Shown: positions 1-10,118, counted from the first letter of the stretch. The stretch is 64,000 nt of DNA from Pseudomonas berkeleyensis (GCF_014109765.1 NZ_CP059139.1:496001-560000); one strand, 5' to 3'. The notes: generated by a model not told the origin, from the sequence alone. Program-made: numbers and translations.

Positions 1-328
1 CGACACCAACGAAGCCGTTATCTCCATGGAGCAGACGACTTCCGAAGTGGTGCGCGGTGCTCGCCTGGCGCAGGACGCCGGTGTGGCACTGGAAGAGATC
101 GAGAAGGTATCGAAAACCCTCGCGGCCCTCATCCAGAACATCTCCAACGCCGCCCGTCAGCAGGCCTCTTCGGCTGGCCACATTTCCAACACCATGAACG
201 TGATCCAGGAGATCACCTCGCAGACGTCCTCGGGTACCACCGCCACCGCCAAGAGCATTGGTAACCTGGCCAAGATGGCCAGTGAGATGCGCAAGTCGGT
301 GTCCGGCTTCACCCTGCCAGACGCCTGA
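1..328 (+). CDS. pilJ: PilJ, type IV pilus methyl-accepting chemotaxis protein (C-terminal end only)
   Basis: The reading frame enters from the left edge and stops at a TGA at 326-328. About 108 C-terminal residues are present. They are helical, Ala/Ser/Thr-rich coiled-coil sequence typical of the distal half of a chemoreceptor signalling domain, ending in a short tail (SGFTLPDA). The identity as PilJ, the transmembrane receptor that feeds the Chp kinase to control type IV pili, rests mainly on context, because pilK, chpA, chpB and chpC follow directly in the same direction, as in the P. aeruginosa pilGHIJK-chpABC cluster. The sensory and membrane domains lie outside the window. Confidence 0.9.
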   Translation, partial: DTNEAVISMEQTTSEVVRGARLAQDAGVALEEIEKVSKTLAALIQNISNAARQQASSAGHISNTMNVIQEITSQTSSGTTATAKSIGNLAKMASEMRKSVSGFTLPDA

Positions 329-370
329 TAAAGGAGTGCGGTGGCTGGCTGCAGCCACCGCAACACAGCC

Positions 371-1249
371 ATGACCCAGGGCGAAGGTATGCAGTCAGCG
401 GGCGTGTGGGCGTTGCGCCCGGTGGCCGATATGTCGCAAGCCGATTTCCACGACTGGCAGACGCTGCTCGAAGCGCGAACCGGTGTGGTTATCAGCGAGC
501 AACGCCGCGCTTTTCTGCAGACCAACCTGAGTGCGCGGATGCGCGAACTGGGCGTCACGGATTACGCCAGCTACTACCGTCAGGTCACCGATGGCCCGCG
601 AGGCGCGGTGGAGTGGTCGACCCTGCTGGATCGTCTGACCGTGCAGGAAACCCGCTTCTTCCGTCATCCGCCGTCTTTCGAGGTGCTGACGCAGTACCTG
701 CAGGAGCGACTGGCCGCGGGTTTGGGTAAGCCCTGGGAATTGTGGAGCGTGGGTTGCTCCAGTGGTGAAGAGCCCTATTCGCTGGCGATTCTGGCGGCCG
801 AGGCATTGCAGGGCAGTGAGTTGCCCGAGCATTTCGCGGTGACGGGTACCGATATCAGCCAGGGGGCGTTGAGCAAGGCGCGTGAAGCCTGCTACTCGCA
901 ACGCCGCCTGGAGCAGGTAAGTGACGATCTGCGCGAGCGCTACTTTCTCGCTCAGGCCGATGGACGTTTCAAGGTGGTATCGAGCCTGGCGGCGCGGGTG
1001 TGCTGCGCCCGGCTCAACGTGCTGGAACTGGCCAAGGCGCCGATGTCCGGCATGGACGTGATTTTCTGTCAGAACTTGCTGATCTATTTCCGCCGCTGGC
1101 GTCGCCGCGACATCCTCAACCGCCTGGCCGAGAGCCTGGCGCCAGGAGGGTTGCTGGTGGTGGGTGTGGGTGAAGTAGCCGGTTGGCAGCATCCGGAGCT
1201 GGTACCGGTTGCCGACGAGCGAGTTCTGGCGTTTACCCGCAAGGGATAA
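371..1249 (+). CDS. pilK: PilK, CheR-type chemoreceptor glutamate methyltransferase
   Basis: This is a CheR-family S-adenosylmethionine methyltransferase expected to methylate PilJ. An N-terminal helical CheR domain (roughly residues 15-90, with the family's QETRFFRHP stretch) precedes a Rossmann-type domain with SVGCSSGEEPYSLAI as the SAM-binding signature, then TGTDIS and the late VIFCQNLLIYF motif. The start is uncertain. ATG at 371 gives 292 residues, close to the roughly 290 of P. aeruginosa PilK. A GTG at 341 has a strong AAGGAG but sits inside a hairpin, and an ATG at 389 has its own weak AGGG. It lies between pilJ and chpA in one operon. Confidence 0.9.
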   Translation: MTQGEGMQSAGVWALRPVADMSQADFHDWQTLLEARTGVVISEQRRAFLQTNLSARMRELGVTDYASYYRQVTDGPRGAVEWSTLLDRLTVQETRFFRHPPSFEVLTQYLQERLAAGLGKPWELWSVGCSSGEEPYSLAILAAEALQGSELPEHFAVTGTDISQGALSKAREACYSQRRLEQVSDDLRERYFLAQADGRFKVVSSLAARVCCARLNVLELAKAPMSGMDVIFCQNLLIYFRRWRRRDILNRLAESLAPGGLLVVGVGEVAGWQHPELVPVADERVLAFTRKG

Positions 1250-1274
1250 GGCCAAGTTTATGAGTGGAGTGGCT

Positions 1275-4200
1275 ATGGGTGATCGGCATGATTATGTCGC
1301 CCTGGAGTGGGTCAAAGGCGAAATCGCGGAAACCCTGAAGCAGGCGCGACAGGCCCTGGAGGCGTTCGTCGAGAACCCGCAGGATCCGACGCGCATGCGT
1401 TTCTGCCTGACCTACGTGCACCAGGTTCACGGCACCTTGCAGATGGTCGAATTCTACGGCGCCGCTCTGCTCGCCGAGGAAATGGAGCAGTTGGCCAAGG
1501 CGCTGATGGAAGGTCGCGTGGCCAACCAGGGCGAAGCCCTGGAAGTGCTGATGCAGGCCATTCTGCAGTTGCCTGTGTACCTTGACCGTATCCAGACCGC
1601 CCGCCGCGACCTGCCGATGGTCGTGTTGCCGCTGCTCAACGACCTGCGCGCCGCCCGCGGCGAGAAGCTGCTGTCGGAAACCAGCCTGTTTTCCCCCGAC
1701 ATGTCCGTCCGTCTGCCGGCGTTGTCCGAAGGTGGTCTTGCACACCTGCGTACCGCCGAGCTGCCGGTGCTGTTGCGCAAACTGCGGCAGATGCTGCAGA
1801 TGGCACTGGTCGGCATCATTCGCAATCAGGATCTGGCCACCAACCTCGGCTACATGGCGCGTGTCTTCGCCCGACTGGAAAACCTGTGCAAGGAGGCCCC
1901 GCTGGGCAGCCTGTGGCAGATCGCCTCCGGTATGGTCGAAGGCCTGGCCAACGGCAGCGTGGTCAACGGCACGTCGGTGCGCACCCTGCTGCGTCAGGTC
2001 GACAAGGAACTCAAGCGTCTGGTCGAACAGGGCGCCGATGGCATCAACCAGGCCGCTCCCGATGAACTGACCAAGAACCTGCTGTTCTACGTGGCCAAGG
2101 CGCCGGCGCAATCGCCGCGCATCCGTGCCCTGAAGGAACAATACCGCCTCGACGAAGCCCTGCCGGACACCGAAGTGGTGGACGAGGAGCGGGCCCGTCT
2201 GGCCGGCCCTGATCGCGATGCCATGCGCTCGGTGGTGGCGGCGTTGTGCGAAGAGCTGGTGCGGGTCAAGGACAGCCTCGATCTGTTCGTACGCAGTGAT
2301 CGTAGCCAGGCCAGTGAGCTGGACGGCTTGCTCGCGCCACTCAAGCAGATCGCCGACACCCTCGCGGTACTGGGCTTTGGCCAGCCGCGTAAGGTGATTC
2401 TCGACCAGATCGACGTGATTCATGGCCTGTCCCTTGGCCAGCGCGAGCCGAGCGATGCGGTACTGATGGATGTCGCCGGTGCGCTGCTTTATGTCGAAGC
2501 TACATTGGCCGGCATGGTCGGCCCGAGCGACGACAACCAGAACGAGCAGAGCCACCTACCGACCACCGACGTGGCGCAGATTCACCAGCTCGTCATTAAA
2601 GAGGCGCGCAATGGCCTGGAACAGGCCAAGGACGCGATCATCGAGTTCATCGCCTCGCAGTGGAACCATGAGCACCTGGCACGCGTGCCCGAGTTGCTCA
2701 CCCAGGTGCGTGGCGGCCTGGCGATGATCCCGCTGCAGCGCGCGGCCGATCTGCTCAACGCCTGCAACCGCTATATTCAGGAACAGCTGCTGGCGCGCAA
2801 GGCCGTGCCCAACTGGCAGAGCCTGGATACCCTGGCCGACGCCATCACCAGCGTCGAGTATTACCTCGAACGTCTGGCTGAAGATCATGGTACCCAGGGT
2901 GACCTGATCCTCGATGTCGCCGAAGAAAGCCTGGAGACCCTGGGTTACCCACTCAAGGAAAAACCGTCGATTCTCGATCGCGTCGAACCGCCGGAGGAGC
3001 CCCTGGCGCCGTTGGCCGATCCGCTGCAGGAAATCGAACTGCTGGGTGCCGAGGACGATCACCTCGAAGAACCTTTGGCCGAGGTCGAACCACTGGCCTT
3101 CGAGCCGAGCGAATTGCTGTTGGAAACCGGCGACGATCTGCAACTGCTCGACGTCGAGCCGCAGCTGGACGATATGCCGTCGCTGGGCGAACCGGCGGAC
3201 GAGCTCACCTTCGACCTGGGTGAGCTCGAAGAGCTGCCACCTTTGCAGGCTGACGACGAACTGCAGTCGCTGACAGTCGAGACCGTGCCCGATCTGGAAT
3301 TCGAAGAGCTGAGTCTGGAGCAACTGGACGCTGCACCGCAGTGGGACGAGCTGGAGTTGGCCGAGCTGGAGCTGCCGGAGGTCGAGCTACCCGGCCTGCC
3401 CGAAGCCACTCTGGAGCTCGAAGAGCCGGCCGCGGAGAAGCCTCTGTCGATGGCAGACGTGATGGCCGCGCCCGTGCAGGCGATCAACCCGCCAGCCGCC
3501 GAGGTGCCGCCGAGCCTGCTACCGCCGCCGGCCGATGAAGCGCCGGTTGACGAAGAGCTGCTGGAAGTCTTTATCGAAGAAGCCGGCGAAGTGCTGGAAA
3601 CCATCGCCGAGTACCTGCCGCAGTGGCAGGCCGACACTGGCAACAAGGATGCGCTGATCGAAGTGCGCCGTGCCTTCCACACCCTCAAGGGCAGTGGGCG
3701 CATGGTGCGCGCGCTGATCATCGGCGAGTTGGCCTGGTCGATCGAGAACCTGCTCAACCGCGTGCTGGATCGCAGCATCGAGCCGAACGAACCCGTGCAG
3801 CAGGTTGTGCTCGACGTGGTGGCGCTGATGCCGGCGCTGGTCGACGAATTCGCTGCCAAGGCGCAGCGCCAGCGTGACGATGTCGATCTGCTGGCTGCCA
3901 CCGCGCATGCGCTGGCCAAGGGGCTGACGCCCCCAAAATCTGACGCCCCGGCCGCCCCACAGGTAGCCGAGCCCGCGGGCGTTATTGAAGCTACCGACAC
4001 CGTCGAGGAGTCCTTGTCGCCTGACAATGAACTGCTCGATGGTGAACCCCTCAATGGTGAGTCCCTCGATAGCGAGCTTCTCGATGGCGAGCCCCTCGAT
4101 CCGCAATTGCTGGAGATTTTCCGCAACGAGGCGGAAACCCATCTGGATACGCTGGTGGGTTTCCTCGCCGACTGCGCGCAGGAGCTACCACAGCCGGTCA

Positions 4201-7200
4201 CCGACGATCTACAGCGGGCATTGCACACGCTCAAGGGCAGTGCCTACATGGCCGGTATCCTGCCGGTGGCGGAAATTGCCGCGCCGTTGGAGAAGCTGGT
4301 CAAGGAGTTCAAGACCAACCTGATTCAGGTAGATCTGAGCGCCGCAGAGTTGCTCAGCCGCGCCGAACAGCTTTTCCGTGTCGGTCTGGAAAACCTGGAG
4401 AGCCAACCGCTGGCGCCCATCGAAGGAGCGGAGGAATTTCTCGCCCGCGTGCAGGCGCTGCATCACGAGCGGCTGGCCAGTGCAGAGGGCGAGCGCCTGG
4501 CGCAGAGCGGCGAAAGTCGCGATCCCCAACTGATCAGCATTTTCCTTGCCGAGGGCATGGACATCCTGCTCGATGCCGAGGATCTGCTGCGCAAATGGCG
4601 CGAGCATCCTTCCGAGCGTCAGGAACTCTCCGCGTTGCTGGAGGAGCTGACCACCCTTGGCCGTGGTGCCGAGATGGCCGAGCTGCCACAGATCGATGAG
4701 CTGTGCGAAGCGCTGCTGGATCTGTACGGCGCCGTCGAGGAGGGCAGCCTGGCCGTCAGTGAGCGCTTCTTCGACGAGGCGGAAAAAGCCCACGAAGCGC
4801 TGATCGACATGATGGATCAGGTGGCCGCGGCGTTGCAGGTCACGCCGCAACCCGAGCGCGTACAGGCGCTGCGCGACCTGCTGAGTGAGGCCATCGATCC
4901 CGATACCCTGGCTCTGCTCGCGCCTGGTGTGCACGGGCTGGAAGTGATCGAGTTGGATCAGGCCACTGCCGAGCTGGAACAGTTCGAGGCATTGGCGAGC
5001 GAACCGGAAACGGCAGAGCCGAGCGCAGCCCCTGTTTCCTCCGAGCCGGCCGAAGATCTTGTCGAGGAGCCTGAGGCGCCAATCGGTTTCAGCCCTGCGG
5101 AGGCCGACCTCGACGAGGAAATGGTCGAGATCTTCCTCGAAGAAGCCGTCGATATTCTGGAAAGTGCCGGTCAGGCGCTGGAGCGCTGGCTGAGCGAGCC
5201 GGACAACACCCTGCCGCTGTCTTCGCTGCAGCGTGATTTGCACACCCTCAAGGGTGGTGCGCGAATGGCTGCTATCCGCCCGATCGGCGACCTGGGCCAT
5301 GAGCTCGAGTCGCTCTACGAAGGGCTGGTCGACCGTCGTTACAACTACTCCGCTGAGCTGGGCAGTTTGCTGCAGCAGAGCCATGATCGCCTGGCGTTGA
5401 TGCTCGATCAGTTGCAGGCTCGCCAGCCGCTGGCCTCCGGCGACGATCTGATCCAGGCGATTCGCCAGTTCCGCCAGGGCGGTAACCCGCAAAGTCTGTC
5501 GGCCGCGGCGGTTCAGTTTGAGCCGGCATTCGATGATGCGCCTGAGCAAACGCTCGACGTCCAGCTGGACGAGGCCGAGCTGCCGCCACTGGCTTTGGTC
5601 GAAGATGAAAGCGTGCTCGATCAGGTCGCGGAGGTACCGCTCGATGAAGAGCTTGGCTCATCCGATGACGCCCTGTCGGCGCCCCTTGCTGAAGAATTGC
5701 CGGCACTGAGCGAAGCCGTCGCCGAGCCCGAGCCGCCAGTCGCTGCGTCGACGAGCTGGCATGAGGATCGCGATCCCGAGTTGGTGGAAATCTTCCTGGA
5801 AGAAGGTTTCGACATCATCGATAGCGCCGGCTCTGCCTTGCAGCGCTGGATGGCCGACGTAGACAACAGCCTGGAGCTGGAAGCCCTGCAGCGCGACCTG
5901 CATACCCTCAAGGGTGGTGCGCGCATGGCCGAGATTCGCGAGATCGGCGATCTGGCCCATGAGCTGGAGTTCCTTTACGAAGGCCTCGGTGGCGGGCGGC
6001 TGCGTGCCAGCCCCGAACTGTTCACCCTGTTGCAGGCCTGCCATGACCGCCTGGCGGAGATGCTCGAAGCCGTTCGCGGCCAGCGTCCGGTGCCCTCGGG
6101 TGACGCGCTGATCGAGACCATCAAGCGCTTTCGCGCCAATCCCGATGAGCAGTTGAGCATGCCCTCGGCAGTGCAGCTCAAGGCTGTGGTCGAGAGCGAT
6201 GAAAACGAGGAGGCTGACAGCGATATCCTCGACATCTTCCTGGAGGAAGGTGACGACCTGCTCGAAGCGATGGAAGCGGCCATCGGGCGCTGGGAAGAAC
6301 ATCGCGACGACGGCAATGCCATCGACGAGATGCTGCGCATCCTGCACACCCTCAAGGGTGGTGCACGACTGGCCGGGCAGAAACGTCTGGGCGACCTGAG
6401 TCATGACTTCGAGCAGCACCTCAGCGAGGCGCTGCAGCAGGGCGCTCCGTGGCCGGAAAGTCTGTTCCTCGACGTGCAGTCCGGTTTCGAGGGGTTGCAG
6501 CAGGAGCTCGATCTGCTGCGTCAGCGGCTCAGTGACAGCCTCGCCGATGAGCCGAGCTCGGTTGCCGAGCCCGTCGAGCCTGAGGTCGCTGTGCCGAGTC
6601 TGGTCACTCCGATTGTCGCGGCCAGTGAGCTGCCGTCGCAGGTGCAGACGCCCAAGGTGTTGCCATTCGTGCAGCGTGCGCAGGAGGCCGCTCAGGAAGC
6701 GGCTGCCCGCCGCGCTCCGCAGGAGCTGGTCAAGGTGCCGGCTGAGCTGCTCGAAGGCCTGGTCAACCTGGCCGGTGAGACCTCGATCTTCCGCGGTCGC
6801 GTCGAGCAGCAGGTCAGCGATGTCAGCTTCACCCTGAGCGAGATGGAAGCCACCATCGACCGGGTGCGCGACCAGTTGCGTCGTCTCGACACCGAAACCC
6901 AGGCGCAGATTCTCAGCCGATACCAGGCCGAGGCCGAACGCGCGGGTTACGAGGATTTCGACCCGCTGGAAATGGATCGCCATTCGCAGCTGCAGCAGCT
7001 TTCGCGCGCGCTGTTCGAGTCGGCTTCCGACTTGCTCGACCTCAAGGAAACCCTGGCCGCGAAGAACCGTGATGCCGAGACCTTGTTGCTGCAGCAGGCA
7101 CGGGTCAATACCGAGTTGCAGGAAGGCCTGATGCGCACCCGCATGGTGCCATTCGACCGCCTGGTACCGCGTTTGCGGCGTATCGTCCGGCAGGTGGCTG

Positions 7201-8579
7201 GCGAGTTGGGCAAGCAGGTCGAGTTCGTCGTCGGCAACGCCGAAGGGGAAATGGACCGCACCGTGCTCGAACGCATCGTCGCACCGTTGGAGCACATGTT
7301 GCGCAACGCCGTCGACCATGGCATCGAGCCTGTCGAGGCGCGCCGCGCCGCAGGCAAGTCGGACACCGGCACCATTCGCCTGAACCTTGGTCGTGAGGGC
7401 GGCGATATCGTCCTGACGCTGGATGATGACGGCGGCGGTATTCGCCTGGAGGCCGTGCGGCGCAAGGCCATCGAGCGTGGCCTGATGGATGCCGACAGCG
7501 ACCTCAGTGATCACGAGGTGCTGCAGTTCATCCTCGAAGCCGGCTTCTCCACGGCGGAGAAGGTCACGCAGATTTCCGGCCGCGGCGTCGGCATGGACGT
7601 GGTGCACTCGGAGGTCAAGCAGCTTGGCGGCTCGATGAGCATCGATTCGGCTGTCGGCCAGGGCACGCGCTTCACCATTCGCCTGCCGTTCACCGTGTCG
7701 GTCAACCGCGCGCTGATGGTGTACTCGGGTGAAGACCTGTACGCCATCCCGCTGAATACCATCGAAGGTATCGTGCGCGTTTCGCCCTACGAGTTGGAGG
7801 CTTACTACGCCCCCGATGCACCGCGCTTCGAATACGCCGGGCAGGCCTACGAGCTGAAGTACCTGGGCGATCTGCTGAACAATGGTCAGCACCCGAAACT
7901 GGTCGGTCAGAGTCTGCCGCTGCCGGTGATCCTGGTGCGTTCCAGCGAGCATGCCGTGGCGGTGCAGGTGGACAGCCTGGCCGGTTCGCGCGAGATCGTG
8001 GTGAAGAGCCTCGGCCCGCAGTTCGCCGGGGTGCACGGCATCTCCGGTGCGACCATCCTCGGTGATGGTCGCGTGGTGGTGATTCTCGATCTGCTCGCCA
8101 CCATCCGCGTGCTGCACGCGCATCTGCTGACTCAGCTGACTCCACGTCTGGCCTCGCGCCAGGTGGCGATCAGCGAAGAGGTGGAAATCGACCGGCCGAC
8201 CCTGGTCATGGTGGTGGACGATTCGGTCACCGTGCGCAAGGTCACCAGCCGCCTGCTCGAACGTAACGGCATGAATGTGATGACCGCCAAGGACGGGGTG
8301 GATGCCATCTCCCAGCTGCAGGAGCACAAGCCCGACATCATGCTGCTGGACATCGAGATGCCGCGCATGGACGGCTTCGAGGTCGCCACGCTGGTGCGCC
8401 ACGACGATGGCCTGAAGGATCTGCCGATCATCATGATTACCTCGCGTACCGGTGAGAAACACCGCGAGCGCGCCATGGCCATCGGCGTCAACGAATACCT
8501 CGGCAAGCCCTATCAGGAGTCCTTGCTGCTCGACACCATTGCACAGTTGGTGGATAGCCACCGGGTCAAACGGACATGA
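1275..8579 (+). CDS. chpA: ChpA, multi-phosphotransfer chemotaxis histidine kinase/response regulator of the Pil-Chp system
   Basis: A giant CheA-like hybrid kinase of 2,434 residues, slightly shorter than the roughly 2,470 of P. aeruginosa ChpA. It controls twitching motility and surface sensing. Eight phosphotransfer-like modules are visible. Six keep His, at about residues 49, 802, 984, 1323, 1543 and 1691 (HTLKGS/HTLKGG motifs in the last five). Two have Thr instead, near 476 (LTQVRGG) and 1126 (TTLGRG). Acidic Pro/Glu-rich linkers separate them. Then come the dimerisation and ATPase domains (N box HMLRNAVDHG near 2006, DDDGGGI near 2049, GRGVGMDVV near 2102), a CheW-like domain (about 2146-2285) and a receiver with phosphoacceptor Asp near 2359. 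ATG 1275 is chosen for its GTGGAG five bases upstream and the conserved MGDRHDYVALEWVK start; ATG 1260 is possible. Confidence 0.97.
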   Translation: MGDRHDYVALEWVKGEIAETLKQARQALEAFVENPQDPTRMRFCLTYVHQVHGTLQMVEFYGAALLAEEMEQLAKALMEGRVANQGEALEVLMQAILQLPVYLDRIQTARRDLPMVVLPLLNDLRAARGEKLLSETSLFSPDMSVRLPALSEGGLAHLRTAELPVLLRKLRQMLQMALVGIIRNQDLATNLGYMARVFARLENLCKEAPLGSLWQIASGMVEGLANGSVVNGTSVRTLLRQVDKELKRLVEQGADGINQAAPDELTKNLLFYVAKAPAQSPRIRALKEQYRLDEALPDTEVVDEERARLAGPDRDAMRSVVAALCEELVRVKDSLDLFVRSDRSQASELDGLLAPLKQIADTLAVLGFGQPRKVILDQIDVIHGLSLGQREPSDAVLMDVAGALLYVEATLAGMVGPSDDNQNEQSHLPTTDVAQIHQLVIKEARNGLEQAKDAIIEFIASQWNHEHLARVPELLTQVRGGLAMIPLQRAADLLNACNRYIQEQLLARKAVPNWQSLDTLADAITSVEYYLERLAEDHGTQGDLILDVAEESLETLGYPLKEKPSILDRVEPPEEPLAPLADPLQEIELLGAEDDHLEEPLAEVEPLAFEPSELLLETGDDLQLLDVEPQLDDMPSLGEPADELTFDLGELEELPPLQADDELQSLTVETVPDLEFEELSLEQLDAAPQWDELELAELELPEVELPGLPEATLELEEPAAEKPLSMADVMAAPVQAINPPAAEVPPSLLPPPADEAPVDEELLEVFIEEAGEVLETIAEYLPQWQADTGNKDALIEVRRAFHTLKGSGRMVRALIIGELAWSIENLLNRVLDRSIEPNEPVQQVVLDVVALMPALVDEFAAKAQRQRDDVDLLAATAHALAKGLTPPKSDAPAAPQVAEPAGVIEATDTVEESLSPDNELLDGEPLNGESLDSELLDGEPLDPQLLEIFRNEAETHLDTLVGFLADCAQELPQPVTDDLQRALHTLKGSAYMAGILPVAEIAAPLEKLVKEFKTNLIQVDLSAAELLSRAEQLFRVGLENLESQPLAPIEGAEEFLARVQALHHERLASAEGERLAQSGESRDPQLISIFLAEGMDILLDAEDLLRKWREHPSERQELSALLEELTTLGRGAEMAELPQIDELCEALLDLYGAVEEGSLAVSERFFDEAEKAHEALIDMMDQVAAALQVTPQPERVQALRDLLSEAIDPDTLALLAPGVHGLEVIELDQATAELEQFEALASEPETAEPSAAPVSSEPAEDLVEEPEAPIGFSPAEADLDEEMVEIFLEEAVDILESAGQALERWLSEPDNTLPLSSLQRDLHTLKGGARMAAIRPIGDLGHELESLYEGLVDRRYNYSAELGSLLQQSHDRLALMLDQLQARQPLASGDDLIQAIRQFRQGGNPQSLSAAAVQFEPAFDDAPEQTLDVQLDEAELPPLALVEDESVLDQVAEVPLDEELGSSDDALSAPLAEELPALSEAVAEPEPPVAASTSWHEDRDPELVEIFLEEGFDIIDSAGSALQRWMADVDNSLELEALQRDLHTLKGGARMAEIREIGDLAHELEFLYEGLGGGRLRASPELFTLLQACHDRLAEMLEAVRGQRPVPSGDALIETIKRFRANPDEQLSMPSAVQLKAVVESDENEEADSDILDIFLEEGDDLLEAMEAAIGRWEEHRDDGNAIDEMLRILHTLKGGARLAGQKRLGDLSHDFEQHLSEALQQGAPWPESLFLDVQSGFEGLQQELDLLRQRLSDSLADEPSSVAEPVEPEVAVPSLVTPIVAASELPSQVQTPKVLPFVQRAQEAAQEAAARRAPQELVKVPAELLEGLVNLAGETSIFRGRVEQQVSDVSFTLSEMEATIDRVRDQLRRLDTETQAQILSRYQAEAERAGYEDFDPLEMDRHSQLQQLSRALFESASDLLDLKETLAAKNRDAETLLLQQARVNTELQEGLMRTRMVPFDRLVPRLRRIVRQVAGELGKQVEFVVGNAEGEMDRTVLERIVAPLEHMLRNAVDHGIEPVEARRAAGKSDTGTIRLNLGREGGDIVLTLDDDGGGIRLEAVRRKAIERGLMDADSDLSDHEVLQFILEAGFSTAEKVTQISGRGVGMDVVHSEVKQLGGSMSIDSAVGQGTRFTIRLPFTVSVNRALMVYSGEDLYAIPLNTIEGIVRVSPYELEAYYAPDAPRFEYAGQAYELKYLGDLLNNGQHPKLVGQSLPLPVILVRSSEHAVAVQVDSLAGSREIVVKSLGPQFAGVHGISGATILGDGRVVVILDLLATIRVLHAHLLTQLTPRLASRQVAISEEVEIDRPTLVMVVDDSVTVRKVTSRLLERNGMNVMTAKDGVDAISQLQEHKPDIMLLDIEMPRMDGFEVATLVRHDDGLKDLPIIMITSRTGEKHRERAMAIGVNEYLGKPYQESLLLDTIAQLVDSHRVKRT

Positions 8580-9595
8580 CAGAGAAATCCGCGGCACGTA
8601 TTGCAGTGATCGCCGACACCTCGCTGCAGCGCCATGTGTTGCAGCAGGCGCTGGCTGGCAGTGGTTATCAGGTGGTGCTCAACAGTGATCCGGCGCGCCT
8701 CGACGAGGACGCCCTGGCCGCCTGCGAGACCGACCTGTGGCTGGTGGATCTGGCCCAGTCGGAAGATTCGCCGCTGGTCGACAGTTTGCTGGAGCATGCC
8801 AGCGCGCCGGTGCTGTTCGGCGAAGGCCATGCGCCCGAGCGTCATTCGGAAAATTATCCGCGCTGGGAGCGACGCCTGTTCGGCAAGCTCAAGCGTCTGG
8901 TCGGTGATCCGGCGGAGGCGGTTGGCCCGAGCCTGCAGGCATTGCTCGACGAGGCGCAACGCCCAGCCCGTCTGGAACTGCCACAAGCCTTGGCAGACAC
9001 GCCACTCAAGGCCGGCGAGCCGGCGCGCCAAGTCTGGCTGCTGGCGGCATCGCTGGGCGGCCCGGCAGCGGTCAAGGCGTTTCTTGACGCCCTGCCAGGT
9101 GGCCTGCCCATCGGCTTCATCTATGCCCAGCATATCGATGCCAGCTTCGAAACCGTGCTGCCGCAGGCGGTTGGCCGGCATAGCCAATGGCATGTCAATC
9201 CGTCGCGCCAGGGTGATCCGGTACGTTGCGGCGAAGTGGTTATCGCGCCCATCGTTCGTGAACTGGGCTTCGCCGAGGACGGCACCATGCAGATCAGCGA
9301 GCGCGGTTGGCCGGAACCCTACAGCCCGTCCATCGACCAGATGATGCTCAATCTGGCGCAGCAGTTCGGTGCCCAGTGTGGGGTCATTGCCTTCAGTGGC
9401 ATGGGCAGTGATGGCAGTGCCGCGGCCGCCTACGTCAAGCGCCAGGGGGGGGTGATCTGGACGCAGCGCGCCGACAGTTGCGCCAGCCCGAGCATGCCGG
9501 ACAGTCTGCGCGAGGGCGGTTACAGCAGTTTCAGCGCCGACCCGCGCGAGCTGGCCGTAGCCCTGGTCAACCATCTTGCCGAACACTGCAGTTGA
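8576..9595 (+). CDS. chpB: ChpB, CheB-like chemoreceptor methylesterase
   Basis: A protein-glutamate methylesterase of 339 residues that would reverse PilK methylation of PilJ. The catalytic triad of CheB esterases is in place: Ser159 in AASLGGP, His186 in AQHIDASFE and Asp279 in GMGSDGS. The N-terminal 130 residues resemble a receiver fold but I cannot see a canonical phosphoacceptor arrangement, as is known for ChpB. The start ATG overlaps the chpA stop (ATGA), so translation is probably coupled. Confidence 0.93.
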   Translation: MTEKSAARIAVIADTSLQRHVLQQALAGSGYQVVLNSDPARLDEDALAACETDLWLVDLAQSEDSPLVDSLLEHASAPVLFGEGHAPERHSENYPRWERRLFGKLKRLVGDPAEAVGPSLQALLDEAQRPARLELPQALADTPLKAGEPARQVWLLAASLGGPAAVKAFLDALPGGLPIGFIYAQHIDASFETVLPQAVGRHSQWHVNPSRQGDPVRCGEVVIAPIVRELGFAEDGTMQISERGWPEPYSPSIDQMMLNLAQQFGAQCGVIAFSGMGSDGSAAAAYVKRQGGVIWTQRADSCASPSMPDSLREGGYSSFSADPRELAVALVNHLAEHCS

Positions 9596-9625
9596 GAGGG
9601 CCGCTGGCCCGTATAGGACATTCTC

Positions 9626-10096
9626 ATGAGCCAAGCCGTCGCCACCCAGAACAGCGCCGCCAGCCTCACCGGTTTGCTGGTGCCTCTGGCCGACCGCACC
9701 CTGCTGTTGCCCAACGTCGCGGTAGCCGAGCTGATTCCCTACCGCGCCCCGCAGGTCAGTGAAGGCACGCCGGACTGGTTTCTCGGCCAGATCGCCTGGC
9801 GTGACCTGCGTCTACCGCTGTTGTCCTTCGAAGCTGCCAGTGGCGGACAGGTGAAGGTTGCCAGCGGCGCGCGGGTGGCGGTGATCAACGCATTGGGCGG
9901 GCGGCCCAAGGTCAAGTTCATCGCCCTGTTGGTACAGGGGATTCCGCGTTCCTTGAAGGTCGGTAACGATCTGGCTGCGGCCGATGTCGATCTGGCACCG
10001 CTGGAGCTGGGCGCCGCGCGCGTCGGGGAGGATGTGGTGCGGATTCCCGACCTGGTGGGGTTGGAGCAGTTGCTGGCGGATGCCGGGTTGATCTGA
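9626..10096 (+). CDS. chpC: ChpC, CheW-like adaptor protein
   Basis: A 156-residue CheW-domain protein, recognisable from the beta-rich GLLVPLADRTLLLPNVAVAE opening and the later LLVQGIPRSLKV segment. ChpC is the second adaptor of the Chp system besides PilI and is thought to link other receptors to ChpA. It starts 30 bp after chpB with an AGGA upstream and is the last gene of this operon here. No chpD or chpE follows, unlike P. aeruginosa. Confidence 0.9.
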   Translation: MSQAVATQNSAASLTGLLVPLADRTLLLPNVAVAELIPYRAPQVSEGTPDWFLGQIAWRDLRLPLLSFEAASGGQVKVASGARVAVINALGGRPKVKFIALLVQGIPRSLKVGNDLAAADVDLAPLELGAARVGEDVVRIPDLVGLEQLLADAGLI

Positions 10097-10118
10097 CTCC
10101 TGATCACCGCATTAGCCG

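Noticed and set aside
5658..8597. Very long reading frame on the minus strand opposite chpA
   Set aside because: It is the complement of a GC-rich coding gene. The translation has no family motif and is His/Gln-rich, as expected from antisense frames of Pseudomonas genes.
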